This document shows positions 8,482-17,753 of a stretch of 64,000 nt of DNA, in pieces. A model generated the notes under the pieces. It saw nothing but the letters and a program-made list of their open reading frames with translations, did not search any database and had not been told where the DNA came from. Location of the stretch: NCBI RefSeq assembly GCF_000384215.1, contig NZ_KB913032.1:6034588-6098587 (forward strand). The letters are read 5' to 3'. Both the position numbers and the translations under genes were made by a program. Position 1 is the first letter of the stretch; every line of letters begins with the position of its first letter. The DNA is from Amycolatopsis alba DSM 44262 (GTDB lineage Bacteria; Actinomycetota; Actinomycetes; Mycobacteriales; Pseudonocardiaceae).

Positions 8482-9491
8482 GGAGCGTCGCGGGCCCGGC
8501 GATCAAGGGCCTGATCTTCTTCGTGATCACCGCGGTGGCGACCGGGATCCTGGCGATCACCATCGCCAACTCCGGGGTCGGCACGACGGTCGGCTACACC
8601 GCCAGATTCACCGACGCGACGTCGGTCAACCCCGGCGACGAGGTCCGGATGTCCGGTGTCCGGATCGGCCAGGTGGAGTCCATCGGCGTGGTCGAACGGC
8701 GGCTGGCCGACGTGCGGTTCTCCATCGAGAACAAGCGCCGTCTCACCGCGGGCGCCACGGTCACCATCAGGTACCGCAACCTCGTCGGCCAGCGCTATCT
8801 CTCGATCGACCCCGGTCCGGACGGGCCGGGGGCACTGGACGAGGGCGCGCTGATCCCGCCGGAGCGCACGAAGCCGGCGCTGGATCTCACCGCGTTGTTC
8901 AACGGGTTCAAACCGCTGTTCCAGGCGCTGTCGCCGAATGACGTCAACCAGCTGTCGTTCGAGATCGTCCAGGTGCTGCAGGGGGAGGGAAGCACCATCG
9001 ACAGCCTGCTGGAGCACACCGCGTCGCTCACGAACACCCTGGCGGGCAAGGACGAGGTGATCGGCCAGGTGGTCGGGAACCTCAACACGGTGCTCGACAC
9101 GCTGAACTCCCAGGGCGATCAGTTCGACAAACTCGTCGACGTCACCGCGCAACTCGTCTCCGGGCTGGCCGGTGACGCTGAGCCCATCGGGCAGGCGATC
9201 GGCGGGCTCGGCGAGCTGACCACGTCCACCGCGGGGCTGCTCCAGGAAGGCCGGGCGCCGTTGAAGGCCAGTATCGACACCCTCGGCGACCTGTCGAAGA
9301 ACCTCGCCGACAACACGCCGGTGTTCGAGCAGTTCCTGGCGAACCTGCCGAAGAAGCTGGACCGCATGGGCGCGATGGTCTCGTACGGCTCGTGGTTCAA
9401 CTTCTACCTGTGCTCGGTCAAATCGGACGCGCCACCCGCCCCCGGCGGCCCACCGGTCGGTATCCCGCTGACGCAGGGACGGTGCCGGTGA
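8478..9491 (+). CDS. mceB: MceB-family lipid-transport protein
   Basis: A 337-residue MCE subunit with an N-terminal anchor (LIFFVITAVATGILAITIA), an MCE domain (NPGDEVRMSGVRIGQVESIG, then RYRNLVGQRYLSID) and a long helical tail ending in Cys-containing SWFNFYLCSV. The ATG overlaps the MceA stop by four bases. The SWFNFYLC end is the MceB/C/D-type closure seen in mycobacterial homologues. It acts as one strand of the heterohexameric lipid tunnel. Confidence 0.92.
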   Translation: MRSVAGPAIKGLIFFVITAVATGILAITIANSGVGTTVGYTARFTDATSVNPGDEVRMSGVRIGQVESIGVVERRLADVRFSIENKRRLTAGATVTIRYRNLVGQRYLSIDPGPDGPGALDEGALIPPERTKPALDLTALFNGFKPLFQALSPNDVNQLSFEIVQVLQGEGSTIDSLLEHTASLTNTLAGKDEVIGQVVGNLNTVLDTLNSQGDQFDKLVDVTAQLVSGLAGDAEPIGQAIGGLGELTTSTAGLLQEGRAPLKASIDTLGDLSKNLADNTPVFEQFLANLPKKLDRMGAMVSYGSWFNFYLCSVKSDAPPAPGGPPVGIPLTQGRCR

Positions 9492-10498
9492 AAGCGCCCA
9501 GGATCAAACCCTTCCGCAGTCGCAACCCGATCGTGGTCGGCACCATCACGGCCGTGCTGATGACCGTCGCCGGTTCGGCGGTGTTCTTCTCCGACGATCT
9601 CCCGCTGATCGGCGGCGGAACCACGTACGCGGCGGAGTTCACCGAAGCCGCCGGGCTGAAGCGCAACGACGAGGTCCGGGTCGCCGGGGTGAAGGTCGGC
9701 GAGGTCTCCGACGTCCTGCTGGACGGCGGCCGCGTCAAGGTCCTGTTCCGGGTCAAGGACACCTGGATCGGCAACCGCACCACCGCCGCGATCAAGATCA
9801 AAACCCTGCTGGGACAGAAGAACCTGGTCATCGACCCGGTCGGCAACGCCGAACTGGATCCGGACCAGCCGATCCCGGCGGAGCGCACGAGTTCCCCCTA
9901 CGACGTCACCGCGGTGTTCAACGACCTCGCCACCACGGTGGGCGCGATCGACACCGATCAGCTGGCGAAGGCTTTCGGCACGTTGTCGGAAACGCTCGGT
10001 GCTTCCACGCCTCAGGACGTCCGGACCGCCTTCGACGGCATCACCGCGCTGTCCAAGACGCTCGCTTCGCGGGACGAGGAACTGGTGAAGCTGTTCCAGA
10101 ACACCAACAAGGTGTCCCAGACGCTCGGCGACCGGTCTCAGCAGATCGAGGCGCTGATCCGTGACGGCAACACCCTGCTCAAGGAGCTGAACGCGCGCAA
10201 GGACGCCATCGCGAAGCTGTTCAGCGGCGTGAAGAACCTGTCGGTGCAGCTCAAGGGACTCGTCGCGGACAACCAGAAGACGCTCGGCCCGGCGCTCGAC
10301 CAGCTCGACCGCGTCGCCACCGTGCTGCAGCGCAATCAGGACAAGCTCAGCGAGAGCCTGCGGCTGGCCGGGCCGTTCTACCGGTTGCTCGGCAACGCGG
10401 TCGGCAACGGCCGCTGGATCGACACCTACATCTGCGGGCTCGTCTCGACCGGCAGTACACCCGGCAGCTGCATGCCGTCGAGGAACGGGGGACGCTGA
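9488..10498 (+). CDS. mceC: MceC-family lipid-transport protein
   Basis: A 336-residue MCE subunit. The GTG at 9488 overlaps the MceB stop (GTGA) and follows a CAGGGAC ribosome site. It has an anchor (PIVVGTITAVLMTVAGSAVF), an MCE domain (LKRNDEVRVAGVKVGEVSDV, then KTLLGQKNLVIDP) and a helical tail with repeated Asp/Leu/Lys heptads. The C-terminus NGRWIDTYICGLV carries the conserved Cys of this subunit class. It is part of the mce operon. Confidence 0.92.
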   Translation: MKAPRIKPFRSRNPIVVGTITAVLMTVAGSAVFFSDDLPLIGGGTTYAAEFTEAAGLKRNDEVRVAGVKVGEVSDVLLDGGRVKVLFRVKDTWIGNRTTAAIKIKTLLGQKNLVIDPVGNAELDPDQPIPAERTSSPYDVTAVFNDLATTVGAIDTDQLAKAFGTLSETLGASTPQDVRTAFDGITALSKTLASRDEELVKLFQNTNKVSQTLGDRSQQIEALIRDGNTLLKELNARKDAIAKLFSGVKNLSVQLKGLVADNQKTLGPALDQLDRVATVLQRNQDKLSESLRLAGPFYRLLGNAVGNGRWIDTYICGLVSTGSTPGSCMPSRNGGR

Positions 10499-11502
10499 TG
10501 GGGCGCCACTTCACGCTGTCCGATCTCGGAGCCCACGCCAAGCGGCGTGCCTGGATGCGGCGGCTCGCGCTCGCCGTCGTCGCGGGGCTGCTCGTCACGG
10601 CGGCCTGGCCCCTGGTGACCAGGCAGGCCGACCGCGTCCTGACCGGGTACTTCACCGCGACCGTCGGGGTGTACCCGAACACCGAGGTCCGTGTGCTCGG
10701 CGTCCCGATCGGTTCGGTGACCAAGGTCGAGCCGAAGGCCACGAACGTCGAGGTGACGATGTCGGTGCGGCCCGACGTGAAACTGCCCGCCGACGTCGGC
10801 GCCGTCGTGATCACGCCGAGCCTGGTCGCCGACCGGTACGTGCAGCTCACCCCGGTGTACCTCGGCGGGCCGGAGCTGGGCGCCGACGCCCGGATCCCGC
10901 CCGAGCGCACCGTGACCCCAGTGGAGGTCGACGAACTCCTCGGCAGCCTCAACCAGCTGATGACCGCGCTGGGGCCGAAGGGCGCGAACCGGGACGGCGC
11001 GGTCAGCGACGTCCTGACCAAGGCCGCGACCTACCTCGACGGCAACGGCGGCAAACTCGGCGAGGCGATCAAGAACCTCGGCGAGTTCGCCAGGACGGCG
11101 AGCGACTCCAAGGACGACCTGTTCAACTCGGTCGACAACATCAGCAAGTTCACCGCGATGCTCGCCTCGAACGACGGCAAGGTGAAAGAGGCGATCCAGC
11201 AGATCTCCTCGATCAGCAAGATCCTGGCCGATCAGCGGGACCAGTTCTCCGGCGCGATGACCGAGCTCACCGAGGCGCTCAGCGTCGTCCAGGGCTTCAT
11301 CAAGGACAACCGGGGCAAGGTCAAGTCCGATGTGGACAAACTCGCCGAGATCACCAAGACGCTCAGTCAGCAGAAGGCGTCGCTGAGCGAGGCGCTCGAC
11401 GCCGCGCCGAACGCCCTGGCGAACGTCCTCGGCGCGTACAACCAGGGCGCCGGGACGCTGGACGGCCGAGGGAACATCACCGAATTCTCGGGGGCGAAAT
11501 GA
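10498..11502 (+). CDS. mceD: MceD-family lipid-transport protein
   Basis: A 334-residue MCE subunit starting at an ATG that shares one base with the preceding stop (TGATG). It has a basic N-terminus, one anchor (LALAVVAGLLVTAAWPLV), an MCE domain (YPNTEVRVLGVPIGSVTKV, then SLVADRYVQLTPVY) and a helical segment to the end. Unlike MceB and MceC it lacks the terminal Cys motif and ends in a Gly-rich tail, which places it in the MceD position between MceC and the lipoprotein. Confidence 0.92.
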   Translation: MGRHFTLSDLGAHAKRRAWMRRLALAVVAGLLVTAAWPLVTRQADRVLTGYFTATVGVYPNTEVRVLGVPIGSVTKVEPKATNVEVTMSVRPDVKLPADVGAVVITPSLVADRYVQLTPVYLGGPELGADARIPPERTVTPVEVDELLGSLNQLMTALGPKGANRDGAVSDVLTKAATYLDGNGGKLGEAIKNLGEFARTASDSKDDLFNSVDNISKFTAMLASNDGKVKEAIQQISSISKILADQRDQFSGAMTELTEALSVVQGFIKDNRGKVKSDVDKLAEITKTLSQQKASLSEALDAAPNALANVLGAYNQGAGTLDGRGNITEFSGAK

Positions 11503-12482
11503 AGTCCCGGCTCAAGTGCGCGGCCGTCCTGGTCGTCACGCTGGCGGCCACGGGCTGCAGCAGCAGTGTCGACGTCTACGACATCCCGTTGCCCGGCGGT
11601 GCCGCGCTGGGTCCGCATCCGATCCGGGTCACCGCGAGTTTCACCAACGTGCTGGACCTCGTGCCGCAGTCCGGGGTGAAGGTCAACGACGTCCCGGTCG
11701 GCCAGGTGCGGACGGTCGATCTGGCGCCGGACGGCCGCAGCGCGATCGTCGGCCTGCTGATCAACGGGGACGTGAATCTGCCTGCCAACGCCGTCGCGCG
11801 GTTGCGGCAGGCGAGCATCCTCGGCGAGAAGTTCGTCGAGCTCGCGCCGCCGGACGACGGCACCCCGAGCGGGCGGCTGGCCGACGGCGCGGTGATCCCC
11901 ATCGCCAGTTCGTCGCTGACCCCGGAGATCGAAGAGGTCTTCGGCGCGCTTTCCCTGCTGCTCAATGGTGGAGGCGTCGCGCAGGTGCAGAACATCACCC
12001 GCGAACTCAACGACGCGCTCGGCGGCAAGGAAAGCGCGGCCCGCAGCCTGCTGTCCAATTTGGACACTTTCGTCCGCGGACTGGACGAGCACAAGGCGGA
12101 GATCACCCGCGCCATCGAGAGTGTCAACAAGCTCGCGGCGACGCTGAACGCGAACACCGACGAGATCAAGGCGACACTGAACGGGCTCACCCCCGGTATC
12201 GAGGTGCTGAACCAGCAGCGTCAAGCGCTGGTCGGAATGCTGAAATCGCTGGACGGGCTCACGTCGGTCGCGGTCGACACGGTGAACCGCAGCAAGGACG
12301 ACCTCGTCGCCGATCTCAAAGCGCTCGAACCGTTGCTGCGGCGCCTGGCCGACTCCGGGGACAAACTGCCGAAGGCGATGGAGATGATCTTCACCTTCCC
12401 GTTCCCCGACGCCGCGCTCGACGCCATCCGCGGTGACTACCTGAACACCTTCCTGACCTTCAAGAACAGTGGTGGCCGCTGA
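11499..12482 (+). CDS. mceE: MceE-family lipoprotein
   Basis: A 327-residue MCE subunit with a lipoprotein signal peptide: a basic KSRLK start, a hydrophobic stretch and the lipobox LAATGC. The mature protein would be lipid-anchored at Cys20. The MCE domain follows (DLVPQSGVKVNDVPVGQV, then ILGEKFVELAPP), then the helical tail. MceE is the only subunit of the ring usually anchored by lipid. Its start overlaps the MceD stop by four bases. Confidence 0.93.
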   Translation: MKSRLKCAAVLVVTLAATGCSSSVDVYDIPLPGGAALGPHPIRVTASFTNVLDLVPQSGVKVNDVPVGQVRTVDLAPDGRSAIVGLLINGDVNLPANAVARLRQASILGEKFVELAPPDDGTPSGRLADGAVIPIASSSLTPEIEEVFGALSLLLNGGGVAQVQNITRELNDALGGKESAARSLLSNLDTFVRGLDEHKAEITRAIESVNKLAATLNANTDEIKATLNGLTPGIEVLNQQRQALVGMLKSLDGLTSVAVDTVNRSKDDLVADLKALEPLLRRLADSGDKLPKAMEMIFTFPFPDAALDAIRGDYLNTFLTFKNSGGR

Positions 12483-13582
12483 TGCTGACCAAGTTCGTCC
12501 GCGTCCAGCTGGTGATCTTCGTGGTCATCGCGGTCCTCGGCACGGCGTATGTCGGCGCGACGTACGCCGGGCTGGACAAGCTGGTGCTCGACCGCGGGTA
12601 CACCGTCAAAATGCGGCTCGCCACCGGAGGCGGCATCTTCAGCAACGCCGAGGTCACCTACCGGGGTGTGCCGATCGGCCGCGTCGGCGAACTGCGGCTG
12701 ACCGCCTCCGGGATGGAGGTCGACCTCGAAATCGATCCGGGCGGCCCAGAAGTACCAGCGGACACCGAAGCCGTTGTGGCCAACCGATCCGCCGTCGGCG
12801 AGCAGTACGTCGACCTGCGTCCGCGCCGTGCCGACGGTGCCCGGCTGCAGGGCGGCTCGGTGATCGCCGAGGCGGACACGAAGATCCCGCTCCCGGTGGA
12901 CGTCGTCCTGTCCAGTGTGGACTCTTTCGCCAACTCGGTGCCGAAGCCCGCACTGCGGACCGTGGTCGACGAGCTGTACAACGCGACGTCGGACGCGGGC
13001 CCGGCACTGGACCAGCTGGTCGGGCGGGGGATCGAGTTCGTGAAGGAGGCGAGCGCGCACGTCGGCCCGCTGACCAGGTTCGTGACCGACGCGCAGACCG
13101 TGCTCGACACCCAGGTCTCCCAGGCGGACGCGATCCGCTCGTTCGGCGCCAACGCGAAACTGCTGGCGGCGACGCTGAAAAGCTCCGACGGGGACCTGCG
13201 GCGGCTGATCCCGGCCGTGCCGGCGGCCGCGAACGAGGTCAGCACGCTCCTGCGGGAGACCGGGCCGAGTCTCGGTGTCCTGCTGGCGAACCTGCTGACC
13301 ACCGCGGACGTCCTGGAAACGCGACAGGACGGTATCGAGCAGCTGCTGGTCACCGCCCCGAAAGCGGTCGCCGCGGGTCACGCGATCATGGGCCCGGACG
13401 GCGCGCACGTCGGCCTGTCGCTGACGTTCTTCGATCCGCCGCCGTGCGTCACCGGCTACGGCACCGGTTACCGCGACGGGCTCGACACGTCGGCACGTCC
13501 GTTGAACACCTCGGCGCGCTGCGCACTGCCCAAGGGCAATCCGACGAACGTGCGCGGTTCGCAGAACGTGCCGGGAAGGTGA
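12482..13582 (+). CDS. mceF: MceF-family lipid-transport protein
   Basis: A 366-residue MCE subunit, the last of the six. It has an N-terminal anchor (LVIFVVIAVLGTAYVGATYA), an MCE domain (FSNAEVTYRGVPIGRVGEL, then AVGEQYVDLRP), a helical segment and a C-terminal part with a Cys pair (PPPCVTGYG and SARCALPKG). The start shares one base with the MceE stop. MceF subunits close the hexamer and often carry the longest C-terminal region. Confidence 0.92.
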   Translation: MLTKFVRVQLVIFVVIAVLGTAYVGATYAGLDKLVLDRGYTVKMRLATGGGIFSNAEVTYRGVPIGRVGELRLTASGMEVDLEIDPGGPEVPADTEAVVANRSAVGEQYVDLRPRRADGARLQGGSVIAEADTKIPLPVDVVLSSVDSFANSVPKPALRTVVDELYNATSDAGPALDQLVGRGIEFVKEASAHVGPLTRFVTDAQTVLDTQVSQADAIRSFGANAKLLAATLKSSDGDLRRLIPAVPAAANEVSTLLRETGPSLGVLLANLLTTADVLETRQDGIEQLLVTAPKAVAAGHAIMGPDGAHVGLSLTFFDPPPCVTGYGTGYRDGLDTSARPLNTSARCALPKGNPTNVRGSQNVPGR

Positions 13583-13587
13583 AGACG

Positions 13588-14091
13588 ATGACTCGACTCG
13601 CGGTCCTGCTCGCGGTGGTGGCCACCGCGTTCGCGGCCTGGTTCGGCTACTCCTGGTGGGACGCGAGCCGGGACGACGGCGTCGCGCGGGCCACGGTCCG
13701 CGAGGACGCGTTGCAGGCGGGCAGACAGTCCGTGGCCGCATTGACCACTTTGGACTACCGGCAAGCCGAGCAGGGCTACCAGAACTGGCTGAACCTGTCG
13801 GGCGGTGCGCTGCACGACGAACTGGCGCGGGACCGGGAAGGCGGGCTCGGCCGCATTGGCCAGGCGAAGACCGTCACCACCGGCCGGGTCGTCGACGCCG
13901 CGGTGACCGAAGTGGACAGTGGCGGCGGGACCGCCGAGGTGATCGCCTCGGTCGAACTCGAGGTCCGGCCCGACGGCGGAGAAGCCGTGACCAAGCACAA
14001 CCGGTTCCGCGCCGGCCTGAACCGGACACCGGACGGGTGGCGCGTCACGTCACTCGGCCAGGTGCCGGTGACCGACACCGGAAAGTCCTGA
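13588..14091 (+). CDS. Mce-associated membrane protein (Mam), first copy
   Basis: A 167-residue protein with one N-terminal anchor (LAVLLAVVATAFAAWFGYSWW) and a small alpha+beta extracytoplasmic domain of NTF2-like type ending in a WRVTSLGQVPV strand. The ATG at 13588 follows a GGGAAGG ribosome site, five bases after MceF. Such Mam proteins follow mce operons in actinobacteria and stabilise the Mce complex. A second copy follows directly, as is common. Confidence 0.85.
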   Translation: MTRLAVLLAVVATAFAAWFGYSWWDASRDDGVARATVREDALQAGRQSVAALTTLDYRQAEQGYQNWLNLSGGALHDELARDREGGLGRIGQAKTVTTGRVVDAAVTEVDSGGGTAEVIASVELEVRPDGGEAVTKHNRFRAGLNRTPDGWRVTSLGQVPVTDTGKS

Positions 14092-14103
14092 GGAGAGACC
14101 GGG

Positions 14104-14751
14104 ATGACCACGAAACGGAAACCGGTGCGGCGCGCGGTGAAGGTGGCCGGGAAAATGGGCGGGAGCACGCGCGTCCTCGAAGCCCTTGAAGAGTCCGAAG
14201 CGTCGGTAGAGGACGCTGTGGTTCCTTCGGAGCCTGAGGTCGCTGCGCCGCCTGCGCGGCGGCGGGGCGCCGTGGTGTTCGGCGCGGTCGCGGTGGTGAT
14301 GGCGGGCCTCGCGGGGTGGTTCGCCATCGAAGCGCGGGACGCGACGTCGGTCCTGGCGCACAACACCGCGCTGACCGACGTCGCCACCACCGCCGAGGTG
14401 AGCGATCAAATCGGCAAGGCACTCGGCACGGTCTTCTCCTACCGCTTCGACGATCCCGCCAAGAGCGAGCAGGCCGCGAAAGAGGTCCTGACGGGGCCCG
14501 CGCTCGGGCAATACGACCAGCTGTTCGCGCAGGTCCGGGGGCTGGCGGCGGAGCAGAAGCTGGTCGTGACGTCGACCCCGGTGGTCTCGGGCGTCAAGGT
14601 TCTCGACGGAGACCGGGCGTCGCTTCTCGTGTTCCTGGACCAGACCGGTGTGCGCGGGGACGGGCAGCGCTCCACCGGTGCGGCCCAGTTGAGCGTGAGC
14701 GCCGAACGCTCCGACGGCCGCTGGCGAGTCACCGCCCTCGCCGCTGCCTGA
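14104..14751 (+). CDS. Mce-associated membrane protein (Mam), second copy
   Basis: A 215-residue protein. A basic and acidic cytoplasmic N-terminus of about 53 residues is followed by one membrane helix (GAVVFGAVAVVMAGLAGWFAI) and an NTF2-like domain ending RWRVTALAAA, similar in layout to the preceding gene. It is last in the mce operon, 12 bases after the first Mam gene, and ends just before an inverted repeat array that probably terminates transcription. Confidence 0.83.
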   Translation: MTTKRKPVRRAVKVAGKMGGSTRVLEALEESEASVEDAVVPSEPEVAAPPARRRGAVVFGAVAVVMAGLAGWFAIEARDATSVLAHNTALTDVATTAEVSDQIGKALGTVFSYRFDDPAKSEQAAKEVLTGPALGQYDQLFAQVRGLAAEQKLVVTSTPVVSGVKVLDGDRASLLVFLDQTGVRGDGQRSTGAAQLSVSAERSDGRWRVTALAAA

Positions 14752-14763
14752 CCCCCCTCCGAA

Positions 14764-14930
14764 CTCGCGTGTTCAGACCCGGATCTCGCGTGCTCAGAGA
14801 CGGATCTCGCGTGCTTGGAGGCGGATCTCGCGTGATCAGATGCCGCACACTCGAGTTCGGTGTTCAATCACGTGAGTTCCGCCTTCAAGCACGCGAGTTC
14901 GCTGTCTGATCACGTGAGTTCCGCCTTCAC
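14764..14930. repeat. Array of inverted 21-bp units between convergent genes
   Basis: Four direct 21-bp units begin at 14764, 14785, 14806 and 14827, each starting CTCGCGTG. After a short centre come about three units in inverted orientation, each ending CACGTGAG or CACGCGAG, up to about 14930. The whole forms a long imperfect palindrome. It fills the gap between the mce operon end (14751) and the PucR gene end (14946), so a bidirectional terminator or topological role is plausible. A similar array lies at 27104. Confidence 0.85.
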
Positions 14931-14945
14931 GTACAAACCCAGCCT

Positions 14946-16190
14946 TCAGGAGGGGGCGGCCCGCAGGGCCAGGATCATCTCGAACCGCCGTTCGGGATCC
15001 CGCAGCCCGTCCGCGAACAGCGCCTCCAGTTCCTGAGCGCGCGACCGCACAGTCTGCGGATGCACCGCGAGCCGTTCGGCCACCTCGCGGACGTTCCCGC
15101 AGGTCTCCAGCCACGCCAGCAGCGTCCCGGCCAGGCGCGAATGCTGCTTCCCGGTCAACCCGGCCAGCGGGCCGAGTCGTTCCCGGACCAGCTCGGCGGC
15201 CAGGAACGGCTCCTTGAGCAGCCACAGACGCGAAAGATGGTCGACGCACCACGTCACGGGCTCGTCGGCGAGCGCGCCGGAATCGACGAGCCGCAGGGCT
15301 TCCCGCGCCGCCCGCAGGGAACGCGCGGCGAAAGCGGGCGGGACGGCGGGGCCGATCGCGGCCCGCCAGCCCGCCAGGTCTTCGGCGAACTGCTCCCGTT
15401 CCTCCGGTTGCGGCGCGGGGAGCAGCAGACAGGGGAAGGTGCTCTCGAAGTCGGCCAGTGCGGTCGCGGCGGCCGCCGGAGCCTCGTCCGCTGACTGGTC
15501 GAGGGCGACGGCGACGAGCAGGTCCGGTAGTTGCCAGCGGGCCAGTTCGGCGGCGTGTTTGACGACTTCGGGCGGTGAAGGCGGCTCGGTGAGCAGGAGC
15601 TCCATCAGCCGATGGCGCCGGCGCTCCAGCGCGCCCGCGGCCTTCTCCCGCGCTTCCGCGTGGCCCTCGACCGACAGCGCGGACAGCTCGTCGATGTAGG
15701 CGAAGATGGCCTCCGCGAGCAGGCACAGTGTCGCCGAGGGGACACCCGCGCGGCGTCCGGCCTCGGCCACCCGGCGCCAGGTCACCCTGGCACCGACCCG
15801 GTACGCCGCCTGGAGGACGTCGACGTTGCGGCCCTGATGGAACTCCTGGACACCCAGGCTCAGGAACACGGCCCGCCGGTCCTCCGACGGCGCTTCCGGG
15901 TTCCCGATCCGCTCCACGAACTGGATGAACGCCATCTGGACGCCGGTTTTGAGCGCCTTCCCGAACGCGCCGTCCAGCGGTCGCGCGTAGTCGGGGATGG
16001 TCCGCTGGATCTCGCGGACCACTTCCCCGGCCACGTCGGCCAGTACCGGCCGGAACACGGTCGCCAGCTCTCTCGGCAGCAACGCCCAGAGCTGGACGGG
16101 ACGCCCGCTCGACCCGCCCGGCCGAGCGGGCGTGAGGAGCGGGCCGTACGTCGCCTCGACCCCGCTGCGACCATCCTGCGGTCGGGTCAC
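14946..16190 (-). CDS. PucR-type transcriptional regulator, paralogue 1
   Basis: A 414-residue regulator. The C-terminal PucR/CdaR helix-turn-helix is clear (REVAERLAVHPQTVRSRAQELEALF). The rest resembles its three neighbours: an N-terminal helical sensor domain with an RNVDVLQAAYRVGARVTWR core, and a middle GGDEF-like region. The GTG at 16190 is chosen because GAGGTG lies just upstream and because an open frame further up overlaps the preceding gene. It is 32 bases downstream of paralogue 2 on the same strand, so the two are probably cotranscribed. The effector ligand and targets are unknown. Confidence 0.85.
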   Translation of the reverse strand: MTRPQDGRSGVEATYGPLLTPARPGGSSGRPVQLWALLPRELATVFRPVLADVAGEVVREIQRTIPDYARPLDGAFGKALKTGVQMAFIQFVERIGNPEAPSEDRRAVFLSLGVQEFHQGRNVDVLQAAYRVGARVTWRRVAEAGRRAGVPSATLCLLAEAIFAYIDELSALSVEGHAEAREKAAGALERRRHRLMELLLTEPPSPPEVVKHAAELARWQLPDLLVAVALDQSADEAPAAAATALADFESTFPCLLLPAPQPEEREQFAEDLAGWRAAIGPAVPPAFAARSLRAAREALRLVDSGALADEPVTWCVDHLSRLWLLKEPFLAAELVRERLGPLAGLTGKQHSRLAGTLLAWLETCGNVREVAERLAVHPQTVRSRAQELEALFADGLRDPERRFEMILALRAAPS

Positions 16191-16222
16191 CTCGTCACCT
16201 CGTTGTGAGTGGGAAACGCTGG

Positions 16223-17575
16223 TCAGTCCTCGGCGAGCAACGCCTCCGCACGCAGGGCGATCTCCATGTCGAGCCGGTCGTCGGCGTTGTTCAACCGGTC
16301 GCCGAACAGATCGATCAGCTGGTGCATGCGGTACCGGACGGTCTGCGGGTGGACCTTGAGCTTCTTCGCGATCTCGGGAGCGCTGCCACGGGACTGCAAC
16401 CAGATCAGCAACGTCTCCCCGAGCCGCGCCCGCTGTTTGGGCGTGAGGTCGTCGAACGGGGCGAGGCTGCGCGTGCACAGCTCACGGACCAGGAACTCGT
16501 CGGCGAGCAGCCACAGGGTGGACAGGTGATCGCTGTACCTCGTGACCGGATTGTCCGGAAGGACCCCTCGCTGGACCAGCCGCAGCGTGCGGCGCGCCCA
16601 CATCAGGGAGCGCGGCGCCTCGGTGAGCCGCACGGACGGGCCGATCACCGCGCGCCAGCCGGGAAGCCGCTCAGCGAGGTCCTTCAGGTGCTTTTCGGGG
16701 TCTCCGGTGACCAGGCAGGGCTTGGTGCCCTCGAAGTCGACCAGGACGGCGGCGTCCAGGTCGGCGCTGTCGGGGTCCATCGGGCCGGGCCGCCGCTCCA
16801 GCGCGACGACGGTGACCTCGGCGGGCAGCGCCCACTGGGCGTTCGCCGCGTGGGACGCGATCGACTGCGGTGAGGACGGCGGATCGGAGAGCATCAGTTC
16901 GAGGAGCCTGCGCCTGCGTCTCGCCCTGGTGCCCGCGGCCCGTTCCTGCGCGGCCGTGTAGCCCTCGATGGACAGTGCGGAAATCTCGTCCACGTAAGCG
17001 AAGATCGCCTCGGCCGCGGTGCACAGGAGATCGGCGTCCGCTCCGATCGCCTGCCCGAATTCCGAAACGTGCCGCCACGCGACGCGACCGCCGACGCGGT
17101 AGGCCGTCTGCAGGCAGTCGAGGCTGCGGCCCTCTTTGAACTCGACCTTGCCGAGGTTGCGGAACACCGCCGACCACTTGTCGAGCGCGGCCGTCCCCTG
17201 ACCGATGGTGTCGAGGCAGTGCAGGATCGCCTGCCGGATACCCTGCGTGATGATCTGTCCGAACGCGCCTTCCAACGGCTGCGCGTATTCGGGAACGGCT
17301 CGTTGCACCTCCTGAAGGATGGCTCGTGCCAAGGGGTCGGCGCGCGGCCGGAACCGCTCGCCGAGGTCTCTGGGCAGCGACGCCCACAGGCCGTTCGCAC
17401 CGGTGCTGCGCACAGGTCGGTTCTCCACTGGGGTTCTCGGTGCCGGCGTGAAGGCGCGCGGTCGCTGGACCGGACCCGGTGGCTGGCGGTGCGGGGTGGC
17501 GGGGTGGCGCACGTCGGGGTCAGGCCGTGCGGTCCGCAGATCGTGCCGCGAGAACCCGGTATCCAAGTCGGTCAT
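16223..17575 (-). CDS. PucR-type transcriptional regulator, paralogue 2
   Basis: A 450-residue regulator with a Pro/Arg-rich disordered N-terminus of about 70 residues not seen in the other copies. It is followed by the shared sensor domain (GLWASLPRDLGERFRP onwards, with SLDCLQTAYRVGGRVAWR) and the C-terminal helix-turn-helix (PEIAKKLKVHPQTVRYRMHQLIDLF). The ATG at 17575 is preceded by AAGGA. It is upstream of paralogue 1 and downstream of the alpha/beta hydrolase gene on the same strand, with a 178-base gap. Confidence 0.85.
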   Translation of the reverse strand: MTDLDTGFSRHDLRTARPDPDVRHPATPHRQPPGPVQRPRAFTPAPRTPVENRPVRSTGANGLWASLPRDLGERFRPRADPLARAILQEVQRAVPEYAQPLEGAFGQIITQGIRQAILHCLDTIGQGTAALDKWSAVFRNLGKVEFKEGRSLDCLQTAYRVGGRVAWRHVSEFGQAIGADADLLCTAAEAIFAYVDEISALSIEGYTAAQERAAGTRARRRRRLLELMLSDPPSSPQSIASHAANAQWALPAEVTVVALERRPGPMDPDSADLDAAVLVDFEGTKPCLVTGDPEKHLKDLAERLPGWRAVIGPSVRLTEAPRSLMWARRTLRLVQRGVLPDNPVTRYSDHLSTLWLLADEFLVRELCTRSLAPFDDLTPKQRARLGETLLIWLQSRGSAPEIAKKLKVHPQTVRYRMHQLIDLFGDRLNNADDRLDMEIALRAEALLAED

Positions 17576-17753
17576 GTTTTTTATCCTTGCTGGCAACAAA
17601 ATCAGCCTCTTCAACGGTGAAGCCGATCCAGATTTTGTGGCTCACGCAACATAAAATCCGGCCGAGAGGACTGTCAACGGCTGGCGGGACCTTGATCGGC
17701 CACCTGGATGGACTACACCCGAACGGGTGGTCCGATCCGGTGGCGAGTGACAT

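Noticed and set aside
14764..14930. CRISPR-like repeat array
   Set aside because: Units are adjacent with no spacers and change orientation halfway; no cas genes nearby.
17716..17729. Short hairpin CACCCG-AA-CGGGTG after the hydrolase gene as a terminator
   Set aside because: Only a 6-bp stem, no T-tract; too weak to call.
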